Numbered from the stretch's first letter, positions 19,292-29,654 are shown. The stretch: DNA of 47,404 nt from an uncultured Tenacibaculum sp. (GCA_938041625.1 CALISK010000159.1:1-47404), one strand, 5' to 3'. A program made the numbers and translations. Notes: generated by a model from the letters alone, not told the origin.

Positions 19292-19601
19292 TATAATTTG
19301 AGTTAATTAGTTACAAAAATAAAGATTATTGTAGATAGTTATTTTATTGAAAATAATAAATGATTTATTTTTAATAAAATATTTATTTTTGGCTTTTTAT
19401 TTAAATTAAATTCATGTTTTTTGTGTTTTTAGTGGTTTTAATTCTGTTTATTTCTGTTTTTATTAACATAAGTTCATTTTTTTTGTATTCGTAATTTGAC
19501 TTTGTTATTTTATTGATACAATAATAACGATATTTCATTTTTTGGTCATATTATGATATTATCATTTTTTAGTGTGTTTTTTTGATAAGTGAATTCTTTT
19601 A

Positions 19602-19613
19602 GAAAACGTTTTC
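19602..19613. promoter_or_regulatory. Perfect 12-bp palindrome upstream of the nitrogen block
   Basis: GAAAACGTTTTC is fully self-complementary and lies about 60 bases upstream of the predicted transcription start of the porin-glnK-amtB genes. Its form resembles a LacI-type operator, but no regulator is encoded next to it. The rest of the 400-base gap from 19292 is AT-rich sequence without a credible gene. Confidence 0.4.
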
Positions 19614-19635
19614 GGTTGTTTATCAACATGTTGTG

Positions 19636-19668
19636 TTTTGTTTTTTAAATTCTTACCTCATAGCTTTG
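19636..19668 (+). promoter_or_regulatory. Consensus Bacteroidota promoter for the porin-glnK-amtB genes
   Basis: TTTTG ending at 19640 is followed after exactly 20 bases by TAGCTTTG at 19661-19668, matching the TTTG-N19-21-TAnnTTTG pattern. Transcription would begin near 19675, about 25 bases before the porin ATG. It is the best match to the promoter consensus that I found in the window. Confidence 0.75.
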
Positions 19669-19698
19669 GCTAGCAAGAAACTATAAAAAAAACTAATT

Positions 19699-20694
19699 AT
19701 GCTGACAAAAAAACAACTTAGGATGGCTATTTTAATATGCTTATTCCAACTAATAGTTTTTGCTCAAGAAGATCAAAAAAAGAATAATTTTTCATTTAGT
19801 GGAAGTGTAGATGTTTATGGAACTACAAACCTATCGGAAAATTCAAGAGGTACCGTTGGAATTTTATCAGATGTTCCAGCTCATGGTTTTGGTTTAGGAA
19901 TGGCGAATACTGTTTTTTCATATGAAACAGAAAAAGCAGGAGTTGTTGCTGATTTGGCTTTTGGACCAAGAGCAAATGCAGCGAATGCATATGAGGGTAG
20001 TATTAATCAACTATATGTATACTATCAATTAGATGATAAATTAACATTTACATTAGGACAGTTTAATACCTTTTTAGGGTATGAAGTAATATCTCCAGTA
20101 GATAATTTTAATTATTCTGTATCCTACTTATTTAATGCAGGACCTTTTTCTCATACAGGTTTTAAAGTTGATTATAAAGCTTCTGAAGATTGGTCTTTAA
20201 TGTTAGCAATAACAAATCCACATGCTATTACAGCAGGAACAAATATTACAAATGATTTTCAATTTGGTTTTCAAGCAGGATTTAAAGATCAATTTTTAAA
20301 TGTTGTTTATGGGGCAGATGGTTCTGGCTTTGATGATGTTTTATATTTAGATTATACAGGTGGTTTTAACGCATCTGATTCTTTTTATGTAGGAATCAAT
20401 GCAGCATATTCAAATTCTAGTAATGCTGATTCAGGATATTATGGAGGGGCATTGTATTTACAAAATAAATTTACAGAAACATTTTCTTTAGGGTTAAGGC
20501 CAGAATATTTTACAACTACAAAAGGTAGTTCAGATGCAGCTATTTTAGCATTTACACTTTCTGCTAATCAAAAATTAACAAAGAACTTAAATGTTATAGG
20601 AGAGGCAAGATTTGATACTTCAGATGATGTTTCGGTTATTGGAATACGAGATAATGTAGCAGGATTAACATTTGCAGCTGTTTACAAATTTTAA
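19699..20694 (+). CDS. Outer-membrane beta-barrel porin
   Basis: The 331-residue protein has a signal peptide (about 1-22, ending IVFAQED), then FSFSGSVDVYGTTNL and a series of alternating strands (TFTLGQFNTFLGYEVISP, FTAETFSLGLRPEYFTTT-type sequence) ending in a C-terminal aromatic AAVYKF, all typical of an outer-membrane barrel. It resembles the flavobacterial porins annotated as outer membrane beta-barrel protein. It is first in a transcript with P-II and AmtB, which suggests a role in passing a nitrogen compound such as ammonium through the outer membrane. That substrate is inferred from context only. Confidence 0.85.
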   Translation: MLTKKQLRMAILICLFQLIVFAQEDQKKNNFSFSGSVDVYGTTNLSENSRGTVGILSDVPAHGFGLGMANTVFSYETEKAGVVADLAFGPRANAANAYEGSINQLYVYYQLDDKLTFTLGQFNTFLGYEVISPVDNFNYSVSYLFNAGPFSHTGFKVDYKASEDWSLMLAITNPHAITAGTNITNDFQFGFQAGFKDQFLNVVYGADGSGFDDVLYLDYTGGFNASDSFYVGINAAYSNSSNADSGYYGGALYLQNKFTETFSLGLRPEYFTTTKGSSDAAILAFTLSANQKLTKNLNVIGEARFDTSDDVSVIGIRDNVAGLTFAAVYKF

Positions 20695-20716
20695 AAAACT
20701 AATTATAAATAATAAC

Positions 20717-21055
20717 ATGAAAAAAATCGAAGCGATTATACGAAAATCTAAATTTCGAGAAGTAAAAAATGCATTACATGAAGTGGGAGTCAATTTTTTT
20801 TCTTATTGGGATGTAACGGGGTTAGGAAATGAAAAAAAAGGACATGTATATAGAGGTGTTTCTTATAGTACAAGTGATATTCAAAGAAGATATTTATCTA
20901 TAGTGGTAAATGACAGTTTTGAAGAAATTACAATAGAAACAATTTTAAAAGCAGCATCTACAGGCGAAGTAGGAGACGGAAAAATATTTGTAAGTGATAT
21001 ACAAGACGCTTATAGAATAAGGACAGGCGAAAAAGGAGGAGATACATTAAACTAA
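20717..21055 (+). CDS. glnK: P-II family nitrogen regulator
   Basis: I place the start at ATG 20717 (MKKIEAIIRKSKF), not at 20672 as in the ORF track. The family begins exactly at this motif and the longer form would overlap the porin stop. The product is 112 residues. The T-loop carries GHVYRGVSYS, with Tyr50 at the position of the uridylylated Tyr51 of E. coli GlnB. The C-terminal half has GDGKIFVSDIQDAYRIRTGE, the usual ATP/2-oxoglutarate region. Placement directly before amtB supports GlnK, which blocks AmtB when nitrogen is plentiful. Modification of Tyr50 in this organism is not shown. Confidence 0.93.
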   Translation: MKKIEAIIRKSKFREVKNALHEVGVNFFSYWDVTGLGNEKKGHVYRGVSYSTSDIQRRYLSIVVNDSFEEITIETILKAASTGEVGDGKIFVSDIQDAYRIRTGEKGGDTLN

Positions 21056-21071
21056 CAAGAGAAGAACTATT

Positions 21072-22307
21072 ATGGAATTAACAACAAATAATGTATGGAT
21101 GATGATCTGTACAGCACTCGTTTTCTTTATGCATTTAGGATTTGCTTTTTTAGAAATCGGTTTAACAAGGCAAAAAAACACTTTAAATATTTTATTTAAA
21201 AATATTTTTATAATAACAACCGGGCTTTTATTATACGCCGCTTTTGGTTTCAATCTAATGTATCCAGGTTTTGCTAAAGATGCTACAGGAATTTTTGGTT
21301 TTGCAGGGTTTGGTTTGCAACCACCTATGGTAGATAAAGTATTAGATTTAACTTATAACGCAGGATATACCTATTGGACAGATTTCTTGTTTCAAGGAAT
21401 GTTTGCCGCAACAGCAGCTACTATAGTTTCTGGTGCTGTAGCAGAGCGAATGAAGATTTTACCTTTCATGATTTTTACAGTAATTTATGTAGGTTTTGTA
21501 TACCCAATTGCTGGTTCATGGAGATGGGGAGAAGGTTTTTTATATAAATTAGAAACCCCTTTTTATGATTTTGCAGGATCAACTTTAGTACATTCTGTAG
21601 GAGGTTGGGCAGCTTTAGTAGCAGTTTGGTTATTAGGAGCTAGAATAGGGAAATTTAAAGATGGAAAAGCACAAGCTATTCCTGGTCATAATATTCCATT
21701 AGCAACAGCAGGAGTGTTAATTCTTTGGTTAGGGTGGTTCGGGTTTAACGGCGGATCTGTTTTATCTGCTGATCCAGCGGGAACCTCGCTAACATTGGTG
21801 ACTACATGTTTAGCAGCAGCAGCTGGAGGAGTTGTTTCAGCAATTTTTTCAACCATTCTATATAAAAATTTAGATTTAACAATGTTTTTAAACGGAATTT
21901 TAGGAGGACTAGTAGCTATAACAGCTGGAGCTGATCAAATGACTCCAATGAATGCAATTATTGTTGGAGGTATTGGAGGGGTTCTTATTGTATTAGCAGT
22001 AAGTTTAGTTGATAAAATAAAGTTAGATGACCCTGTAGGAGCTATAGCGGTTCATTTAATATGTGGAATATGGGGAACACTTGCAGTGGGAATTTTTGGA
22101 AAATTAGCAAGTGGAGCACAATTCATAAGTCAATTAATAGGAGTTGCCTCTTACGCAGCTTTTTGTATTGCAACTTCATTTATAATCATATTTACTTTAA
22201 AGAAAACAATGGGAATAAGAGTGACTGAAAAAGAAGAAATAGAAGGTTTAGATGCCCATGAACATGGAATGTCTGCATATTCAGATTTTAGATTGAATGA
22301 GCATTAA
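21072..22307 (+). CDS. amtB: Ammonium transporter
   Basis: The 411-residue membrane protein has about 11 hydrophobic segments and the Amt/Rh signature region DFAGSTLVHSVGGW. The twin pore histidines are visible as His174 (TLVHSVGG) and His328 (IAVHLICGIWG). It conducts ammonium across the inner membrane. It follows glnK by 16 bases, the standard glnK-amtB pairing, and is closed by a strong terminator before gltB. The short cytosolic C-terminal tail, where P-II proteins act, is present. Confidence 0.96.
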   Translation: MELTTNNVWMMICTALVFFMHLGFAFLEIGLTRQKNTLNILFKNIFIITTGLLLYAAFGFNLMYPGFAKDATGIFGFAGFGLQPPMVDKVLDLTYNAGYTYWTDFLFQGMFAATAATIVSGAVAERMKILPFMIFTVIYVGFVYPIAGSWRWGEGFLYKLETPFYDFAGSTLVHSVGGWAALVAVWLLGARIGKFKDGKAQAIPGHNIPLATAGVLILWLGWFGFNGGSVLSADPAGTSLTLVTTCLAAAAGGVVSAIFSTILYKNLDLTMFLNGILGGLVAITAGADQMTPMNAIIVGGIGGVLIVLAVSLVDKIKLDDPVGAIAVHLICGIWGTLAVGIFGKLASGAQFISQLIGVASYAAFCIATSFIIIFTLKKTMGIRVTEKEEIEGLDAHEHGMSAYSDFRLNEH

Positions 22308-22322
22308 CAATTCTAATTTATT

Positions 22323-22362
22323 CAAAAAAAAGCTTGTATTATTTTAATACAAGCTTTTTTAT
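22323..22362 (+). terminator. Rho-independent terminator after amtB
   Basis: AAAAAAGCTTGTATT pairs with AATACAAGCTTTTTT around a short ATTTT-type loop. It separates the porin-glnK-amtB transcript from gltBD. Confidence 0.88.
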
Positions 22363-22517
22363 AGAATATGAAAACATCAATTTTGAAGCTTTTTTTTAAG
22401 ATTATAGAATTTTACTAAGTCGAATTTTATTAATTAAATAAAAGTGATTATAAAAAACATAAATAACTGTTTTTCAGTTTTTTATTTTACTATTTTAGAA
22501 ATGAAAACACAATAATT

Positions 22518-25500
22518 ATGCAAGATCAAGGACTTTATTTAAATCAGTTTGAGACTGCCAATTGCGGGGCAGGTTTCATTTGTAATTTAAAAGGAGAAAA
22601 ATCGAATGAAATTATACATAATGCACTAGAAATACTAGTGAAGTTAGAACATCGTGGTGCGGTAAGTTCTGATGGAAGAACTGGTGATGGTGCTGGTATT
22701 TTAATAGATGTACCTCATGATTTTTTTAAGAGAGTTTGTCATTTTAGTTTGCCAGCTCAAAAAGAATATGCGGTAGGGATGGTTTTTTTACCTAAAAGTA
22801 TTAATCAAACAAATTATTGTGTTCAAGTTTTTGAAGAAGAAATAATAAAACAAGGTTTAGAAATTATTGGATGGAGAGATGTGCCTGTAGATACTTCTTG
22901 TGTAGGAGAAATAGCCGCAAAATCACAACCAAAAACAAAGTAAATATTTGTAACTAAAGGAAACGAAGAGTTAACAGAATTACAATTTAATGCAAAGCTT
23001 TTTGCAGCTAGAAAAATAGCAGAGCATATCATCTCAAAATCAAAATTATCACAAAGTAATTACTTTTATCTATCCAGTTTTTCAACGACAACATTAATTT
23101 ATAAAGGATTATTAGTTCCAGAAGATATTGGAAGATATTACACCGATTTAAAAGCACCAGATTTAGTAACTAAACTAGCATTGGTACATCAACGTTTTTC
23201 GACAAATACATTTCCTTCTTGGGATTTAGCACAACCTTTTCGCTACATGTGTCACAATGGAGAAATTAATACACTTCGAGGAAACGTTAGTAGAATGCGT
23301 GCTAGAGAAGAATTAATGAAAAGCGATTTATTTGGAGAGGATATTAAAAAATTATTTCCAATAGTACGAGAAGGGAAATCAGACTCTGCTTCTATGGATT
23401 TAGTGGTAGAATTATTATTAATGACAGGTAGATCTTTACCAGAAGTAATGCTAATGATGGTTCCTGAAGCATGGGAGAAACACCAAACAATGTCTGAAGA
23501 CAAAAAAGCTTTCTATGAATACAATTCATGTATTATGGAGCCGTGGGATGGTCCAGCTTCAATTCCTTTTACAGATGGTAATTATATTGGTGCATTGTTA
23601 GATAGAAACGGATTAAGGCCTTCAAGATATACAGTAACAAAAGATGGGTTTGTAATCATGTCTTCTGAAATTGGAGTCGTAAAAGTAGCACCAGAAAATG
23701 TAGAAAAACACGGACGGTTAGAACCAGGGAAAATGTTCTTGGTAGATATGAATGCAGGAAGAATTATTGAAGACGAGGAAATTAAAACAGAAATAGTATC
23801 AAAGCATCCTTATAAAAACTGGGTAAAAGAGCATACATTACCATTGGCAGAGGTTCCATACACAAACAATATGTGTCCGATAGAGCCTACAAAATATGCT
23901 GTAAGATTACGTGCATTTGGGTATACTTTAGAAGATATTTCTACAGTAATTAATCCAATGGCTATAAAAAGTAAAGAAGCTTTAGGTTCTATGGGAATAG
24001 ACACTCCTTTAGCAGTATTATCAGACAAACCACAACTGTTATATAATTATTTTAAACAATTATTTGCCCAAGTAACCAATCCGCCATTAGACGGAATTAG
24101 AGAAGAAATTATAACAGACATTAGTTTAGCTATTGGAGGAGATCGTAATATTTTTGACATTATACCAGAACAAGCAAAAAAATTACGAATTCAAAATCCA
24201 GTTATCTCAAATGATGATTTAGATAAGATAAAAAACATAGAACACTCAGATTTTAAAACAGTTTCTATACCTATTTTATATCCAATATCTAGAGGAGTAA
24301 ATGGTTTAGAAAAAGCATTAGATGATGTTTTAACTCAGGTAGAAAAAGCAGTGTACGAAGGAGCAAATATTGTGATATTATCCGATCGAAATATAGACAA
24401 AGAAAATGCTCCAATTCCTGCTTTATTAGCATGTTCTTATGTGCATCATGCATTAAATAAAAAACAAAAAAGGTCGAAGTTTGGTATTGTATTAGAAACA
24501 GCAGAACCAAGAGAACCTCATCATTTTGCAACCTTATTTGGGTATGGAGCTAGTGCTATAAACCCATATTTGGTAAACGAAATTATCAGAGAACAAGTAA
24601 AGGAAGGAGTTATTAAAGATATTGATGCAGAAGAAGCAGTAAAAAACTTTAATAAGGCTATAGGAAAAGGAATTTTAAAAGTAATGAACAAGATAGGGAT
24701 ATCTACATTACATTCTTATAGAGCTTCACAAATTTTTGAAGCTTTAGGATTAAAGAAAGCATTTGTAAATAAATATTTTCCTGGTACACCTTCTAGAATT
24801 GGAGGAATCGGTTTAGTTGTTTTAGATAAAGATATTCAAAAAAGATTTGAAACTTCTTTTAAAATGGAAGCGCATAAAGATGCATTAGATTTAGAAATTG
24901 GAGGAGAATATAGATGGAGAAGAAATGGAGAAAAACACATGTTTAATCCAACCACAGTCTCTAAATTACAGCAAGCAGTAAGAGCAAAAAGTAAAGACAG
25001 TTATGCTATTTATGCTGAAGAAATAAACAATCAAAGCAAAAATTTAATGACGCTTAGAGGACTGTTTGAGTTTAATAATTTAGATCCAATTCCTTTAGAA
25101 GAGGTAGAGCCTTGGACAGAAATTGTAAAAAGATTTAAAACAGGAGCAATGTCTTATGGATCGATTAGCCAAGAGGCTCATGAGAATTTGGCAATTGCAA
25201 TGAATCGAATTGGAGGTAAAAGTAACTCTGGAGAAGGAGGAGAAGATAAAAAAAGATTTGAAAAAGAAGCAAATGGAGATTGGAAGAATAGCGCCATTAA
25301 GCAAGTGGCTTCTGGTAGATTTGGAGTTTCAAGTAATTATTTAACCAATGCGAAAGAAATTCAAATAAAAATGGCTCAAGGAGCTAAACCAGGAGAGGGA
25401 GGACAATTACCTGGAGAAAAGGTATTGCCTTGGATTGCAGAAGTGAGAAATTCAACACCTTATGTAGGGCTAATTTCTCCACCACCACATCACGATATTT

Positions 25501-27029
25501 ATTCTATTGAAGATTTAGCACAATTAATTTTTGATCTTAAAAATGCCAATAGAGAAGCACGAATTAATGTAAAACTAGTATCTAAAGCAGGAGTAGGAAC
25601 TATTGCTGCAGGTGTAGCAAAAGCAAAGGCAGATGTTATTTTAATTTCTGGTTTTGATGGAGGTACAGGAGCTTCTCCTTTAACTTCTTTAAAACATGCA
25701 GGTTTACCCTGGGAATTAGGAATAGCAGAAGCACAACAAACATTAACCTTAAATAATTTAAGAAGTCGTGTTGTTTTAGAATGTGACGGACAATTAAAAA
25801 CAGGTAGAGATGTAGCAATTGCTTGTTTATTAGGAGCAGAAGAATTTGGATTTGCGACAGCTCCTTTAGTAGCATCGGGTTGTATTATGATGCGTGCTTG
25901 TCATTTAAATACCTGTCCGGTAGGTATTGCAACACAAGATCCAGAATTGCGTAAAAACTTTAAAGGAACACCAGAACATGTTATTAATTTTATGTATTTC
26001 GTGGCAGAAGAATTAAGAACTATTATGGCAGAACTTGGATTTAGAACTGTTAAAGAAATGGTAGGTCAGGTTCAAAAAATAAATGTAAATCCGGCAATAG
26101 ATCATTACAAAGCAAAAGGAGTAGATATTTCATCTATTTTATATCAACCTAAAACAACATCAAATACAGTTTTATTTAATACAGAAAAGCAAAAGCATAA
26201 TTTAAATAATGTTTTAGATCATACCATTATTAGTGATGCAAAATCAGCAATCATTAGTAAAAAAGAAATGTCTTTGTCCTATGAAATCCAAAATACAGAT
26301 AGAGCAGTAGGTGCAATTATAAGTAATGAAATTTCTAAATTATATGGGGAAGAAGGATTACCAAGTAACACCTTGAATTTAACTTTTAAGGGGTCTGCAG
26401 GGCAAAGTTTTGGTGCTTTTGCAACCAAAGGACTTACATTAAAAGTAGAAGGAGAAACCAATGATTATTTAGGTAAAGGACTCTCTGGAGCAAAAATTAT
26501 TATTAAAAAACCAGCAGAAGCAACATTTAAAGCAGAAAACAATATTATTATAGGAAATGTATGTTTTTATGGAGCAACTAAAGGAGAAGCCTATATTAAC
26601 GGAATTGCAGGAGAGCGTTTTGCGGTTAGAAATTCTGGTATAACAACAGTTGTCGAAGGTGTAGGAGATCATGGTTGTGAATATATGACAGGAGGGAAAG
26701 TGATTGTTTTAGGAAAAACAGGAAGAAATTTTGCTGCAGGAATGAGTGGGGGAATTGCATATGTGTTAGATGAAGAAGGACATTTTAAAAATGATTTATG
26801 CAATCCAGAAATGGTAGATTTAGATGCTTTATCTAAAAAAGATTTTGAAGAACTAAAAAACCATATAACGCAACATTTAAAATATACAGAAAGTCAACTA
26901 GCAAAAGATATTTTAGAAAATTGGGAAGTAAAGAAAGAAGCATTTGTAAAAGTTTTTCCTAAAGATTATAAGAAAGCTTTGAAACGATTAGCAAGTGAAA
27001 CAAAAGTAAAAAAATTATTAACAGCATAA
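22518..27029 (+). pseudogene. gltB: Glutamate synthase large subunit, interrupted by an in-frame TAA at codon 142
   Basis: The two track ORFs 22518-22943 and 23181-27029 are one gene of about 1503 codons in a single frame, broken only by TAA at 22941-22943. Translation after the stop continues the family sequence (IFVTKGNEELTELQFNAK, later LVHQRFSTNTFPSWDLAQPFR). The N-terminal piece holds the class II amidotransferase nucleophile Cys16 (ANCGAGF). The rest holds the amidotransferase remainder, the FMN synthase domain (GGEDKKRFEKEANGDW), the 3Fe-4S cysteines (CIMMRACHLNTCPVG) and the C-terminal GXGXG domain. The stop could be a nonsense mutation or a sequencing error. The ORF-track start at 23181 is a TTG inside conserved sequence, so a separate downstream gene is unlikely. 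gltD follows after nine bases. Confidence 0.9.
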
Positions 27030-27038
27030 TATTTAGAT

Positions 27039-28496
27039 ATGGGAAAATTAGGCGGATTTAAAGAGTTTAGTAGAGTAGATGAAGGAGCTATAGCTGTTAA
27101 AGAAAGAGTACAGAATTACAATGAATTTACAGTTGCTTTAAAAAATGAAGAATTAAAAAAACAAGCAGGTCGTTGTATGGATTGTGGTATACCATTTTGC
27201 CATAGTGGTTGCCCGTTAGGAAATTTGGTGCCAGATTTTAATGATATGGTGTATAAAGGAGAATGGAAAAAAGCAGCTGAAATTTTACATGCAACAAACA
27301 ATTTTCCAGAATTTACAGGAAGATTATGTCCAGCACCTTGTGAAAAATCATGTGTTTTAGGATTAATAAACGATCCTGTATCTATAGAAAATATTGAAAA
27401 AAATATTGTAGAACAAGCTTTTGAAAATAAATGGATTCAACCACAAATACCGAACAAAAGAACAGGGAAAATGGTAGCTGTTATTGGTTCAGGACCTGCT
27501 GGTTTAGCCGCTGCACAACAATTAAACAGAGCAGGACATATAGTAACTGTTTTTGAAAGAGATGATAAAGTTGGAGGGTTGTTACGTTACGGAATTCCTA
27601 ATTTTAAATTAGAAAAAGGAATTATAGATAGGCGAATTAAAATTTTAGAAAAGGAAGGAATTATTTTTAAAACAAGTGTACATGTTGGAGTTAATTATGA
27701 CATTAAAAATTTAGATTACTTTGATGCAATAGTATTATGTGGAGGAGCTACTAAAAAAAGAAGTTTGACTATAAATGGGATAGATAGTAAAGGAGTTGTA
27801 CAAGCAATGGACTTCTTAACACAACAAACTAAACAATTATTTAATTCACCTGTTGAAGGAGAGATTATTTCTGCAAAAGGGAAAAATGTAATTGTTATTG
27901 GAGGAGGAGATACAGGATCGGATTGTATAGGGACATCTAACAGACATGGAGCAAAATCTGTAACAAACTTTGAAATTATGCCGAAGCCTCCAAAAGATAG
28001 AAGTCAAGATACTCCTTGGCCATTTTGGCCTTTACAATTGAAAACAAGTTCTTCTCATGAAGAAGGAGTAGAAAGAAATTGGTTAATTAATACAAAGGAG
28101 TTTGTAACCAATGATAAAAATGAATTAATAGCTTTAAAGACTATAAATGTAGAATGGAAAAAGGTTCCAGGAGAGCGACCTCAGTTAATAGAAATAGAAG
28201 GAACAGAGAAAATTTGGCCTTGTGAATTAACGCTTTTAGCATTAGGTTTTACAGGACCAGAAACAACTTTAAGTGAGCAATTAGGAGTACAATTAAATGC
28301 ACGATCTAATTATAAAGCAAAGAACTACCAAACCAATGTTCCTCATGTTTTTACAGCAGGGGATATGCGAAGAGGACAATCATTAATTGTTTGGGCAATT
28401 TCTGAAGGAAGAGAAGCTGCAAAATCAGTAGACACTTACTTAATGAGTACTTCTTATTTACAGTCTAAAGGAAAAGGAGATTTACCATCTGTTTAA
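27039..28496 (+). CDS. gltD: Glutamate synthase small subunit
   Basis: The 485-residue NADPH-dependent subunit passes electrons to GltB for making glutamate from glutamine and 2-oxoglutarate. It has the N-terminal Fe-S cysteine set (CMDCGIPFCHSGCPLGN and CPAPCEKSCVLG), an FAD-binding motif (VIGSGPAGLAAAQQL), a second nucleotide-binding motif (VIGGGDTGSDCIG) and the closing FTAGDMRRGQSLIVWAI. Length is normal. It is intact although the upstream gltB carries a stop, which argues that the gltB change is recent or an artefact. It lies nine bases after gltB in one operon. Confidence 0.96.
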   Translation: MGKLGGFKEFSRVDEGAIAVKERVQNYNEFTVALKNEELKKQAGRCMDCGIPFCHSGCPLGNLVPDFNDMVYKGEWKKAAEILHATNNFPEFTGRLCPAPCEKSCVLGLINDPVSIENIEKNIVEQAFENKWIQPQIPNKRTGKMVAVIGSGPAGLAAAQQLNRAGHIVTVFERDDKVGGLLRYGIPNFKLEKGIIDRRIKILEKEGIIFKTSVHVGVNYDIKNLDYFDAIVLCGGATKKRSLTINGIDSKGVVQAMDFLTQQTKQLFNSPVEGEIISAKGKNVIVIGGGDTGSDCIGTSNRHGAKSVTNFEIMPKPPKDRSQDTPWPFWPLQLKTSSSHEEGVERNWLINTKEFVTNDKNELIALKTINVEWKKVPGERPQLIEIEGTEKIWPCELTLLALGFTGPETTLSEQLGVQLNARSNYKAKNYQTNVPHVFTAGDMRRGQSLIVWAISEGREAAKSVDTYLMSTSYLQSKGKGDLPSV

Positions 28497-28656
28497 TATT
28501 TTTTAAGGTCAGTAGTTACTTATCTACTTTTCTTATTTAAAATCCAAAGCAGTCGAGGTTTATTTACATTTCAAAATAGTTTTAAATTGTAAAAAAACGA
28601 ATTAATATTCTTTGTTTATGTTTGATTATAAGGGAAGTTAATAGCGCTTTTAAAGA

Positions 28657-28737
28657 TACTTTTGTGAAAATCTGTGTTAAACCAATGACAGATATAAAAT
28701 AAAAAGCCTGTCTGAAAATTATTTTCAGACAGGCTTT
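28657..28737 (+). ncRNA. Possible short transcript or 3' UTR ending at a strong terminator
   Basis: The gap 28497-28954 has no credible gene. TACTTTTG at 28657-28664 fits the -7 consensus but lacks a spaced -33 element. AAAGCCTGTCTGAAAA paired with TTTTCAGACAGGCTTT (28703-28737) is a clear terminator that lies 200 bases after gltD. Either it ends a long gltBD 3' UTR or it closes a small RNA of about 70 bases. Confidence 0.3.
28703..28737. terminator. Terminator hairpin downstream of gltD
   Basis: A perfect stem of about 16 bp (AAAGCCTGTCTGAAAA and its complement) encloses a three-base loop. The T-tract after it on the plus strand is short. The A-run before it would serve as a T-tract for minus-strand transcription from the 28955 gene, so it may work in both directions. 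Confidence 0.75.
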
Positions 28738-28954
28738 ATGATTTGTCTTTTTGTGAAATTATTAAGTTGTTGTAGTTTTAAAATGTATCGATTTTTAGAA
28801 ATAGTTGTAATATCAATAAATGATACTTTACTTTTCCTTATGACTTCCTGTTTCATGCTGATCAACTTAAATAAGGCTCTTGATTATACTGGCTCATACT
28901 TGGTATTTCAGTGATAACTTGATCTTGATGAAACTCGACTGAGATAAGTAAATA

Positions 28955-29374
28955 TTAGTTATAACCAGAATAGCATCCTTGAGTAATTATATCTGTAACA
29001 GAGGATGGTCCGGAAGAAGTCATTGCTTCAACTCTAAGAACACCTCCATTACAACCAAAAGCAAGTGTTACAAAAGAAGTGTAAGAAGTATAAATTAAAG
29101 TTCCATTCTTATAAAATTTATATGGAGCAGTGCCGCCCTGAACATTAACATCTAGCTGACCATGAGGTCCAACACCCTTCCATGTCATGGATATTGAGGA
29201 GTTCACTCTAAATATTTCTGTCAGTTCAATATCGTTATTTAATGTCACTTTTACTTCTTGTGCATTAGCACTATTGGAATAAATACTAGGATTGATAGGA
29301 TGTGATGTTCCAGACATCTGTCCAAATATCCAATGTGAGTTAAATATTAATGAAAGTAAAATAAGTTTTTCCAT
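28955..29374 (-). CDS. Small secreted protein with SprB-like repeat
   Basis: The 139-residue protein has a signal peptide (MEKLILLSLIFNSHWIFGQ) and a short beta-rich domain with GQLDVNVQGGTAPYKFYKNGT. That stretch resembles the SprB/HYR-like repeats of flavobacterial gliding adhesins. It has no T9SS sorting domain and two cysteines near the C-terminal half (FGCNGG, QGCYSGYN) that could form a disulphide. It stands alone on the minus strand between gltD and the ilv leader. The function is unknown; a periplasmic or surface location is inferred from the signal peptide. Confidence 0.72.
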   Translation of the reverse strand: MEKLILLSLIFNSHWIFGQMSGTSHPINPSIYSNSANAQEVKVTLNNDIELTEIFRVNSSISMTWKGVGPHGQLDVNVQGGTAPYKFYKNGTLIYTSYTSFVTLAFGCNGGVLRVEAMTSSGPSSVTDIITQGCYSGYN

Positions 29375-29500
29375 AATTGGGTTGATTTTAGTGAAAATTG
29401 TTTAAAGTAATTGTATAGAAGGTATATCTTTTATATTTTAAGTAAAAATATGATTTTACTTTGTAAAGTACTAATATAAAGTATTTTGTGTTTATTTTAA

Positions 29501-29542
29501 GATTGCAGTAATGTATTGTTTTAACAATATGCTACTGTAATC
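29501..29542. repeat. Twenty-bp near-perfect inverted repeat upstream of the ilv leader
   Basis: GATTGCAGTAATGTATTGTT pairs with AACAATATGCTACTGTAATC around two bases. Three of the four differences from a perfect repeat are G-U wobble pairs. It has no strong T-tract, so it is not an obvious terminator. It lies between the divergent small secreted gene and the ilv leader and could be an operator or an RNA stem. Confidence 0.5.
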
Positions 29543-29654
29543 TTTATAAGCTCTAAATGAATTTTTTTAGTTACCGTTTTATATAACAATAATTATTTTT
29601 TAATAAAAAAAATTAGGATTATTAAAAAATAATTACAAATATTTGCAGTATCAG

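Noticed and set aside
20672-20716. Longer start for the P-II protein given in the ORF track
   Set aside because: It would overlap the porin stop codon, and P-II proteins begin at MKKIEAI, which is ATG 20717.
22941-22943. Programmed readthrough or a recoded TAA in gltB
   Set aside because: No stimulatory structure or special context is visible, and TAA ends many other genes in the window. Mutation or sequencing error is simpler.
23181-27029. Independent gene starting after the gltB stop
   Set aside because: The codon at 23181 is a TTG within conserved GltB sequence, and homologous sequence continues upstream in frame to the TAA.
28725-28856. 43-codon minus-strand ORF (MKQEVIRKSKVSF...)
   Set aside because: It overlaps the terminator hairpin, has no recognisable motif, and is no longer than expected by chance in this AT-rich sequence.
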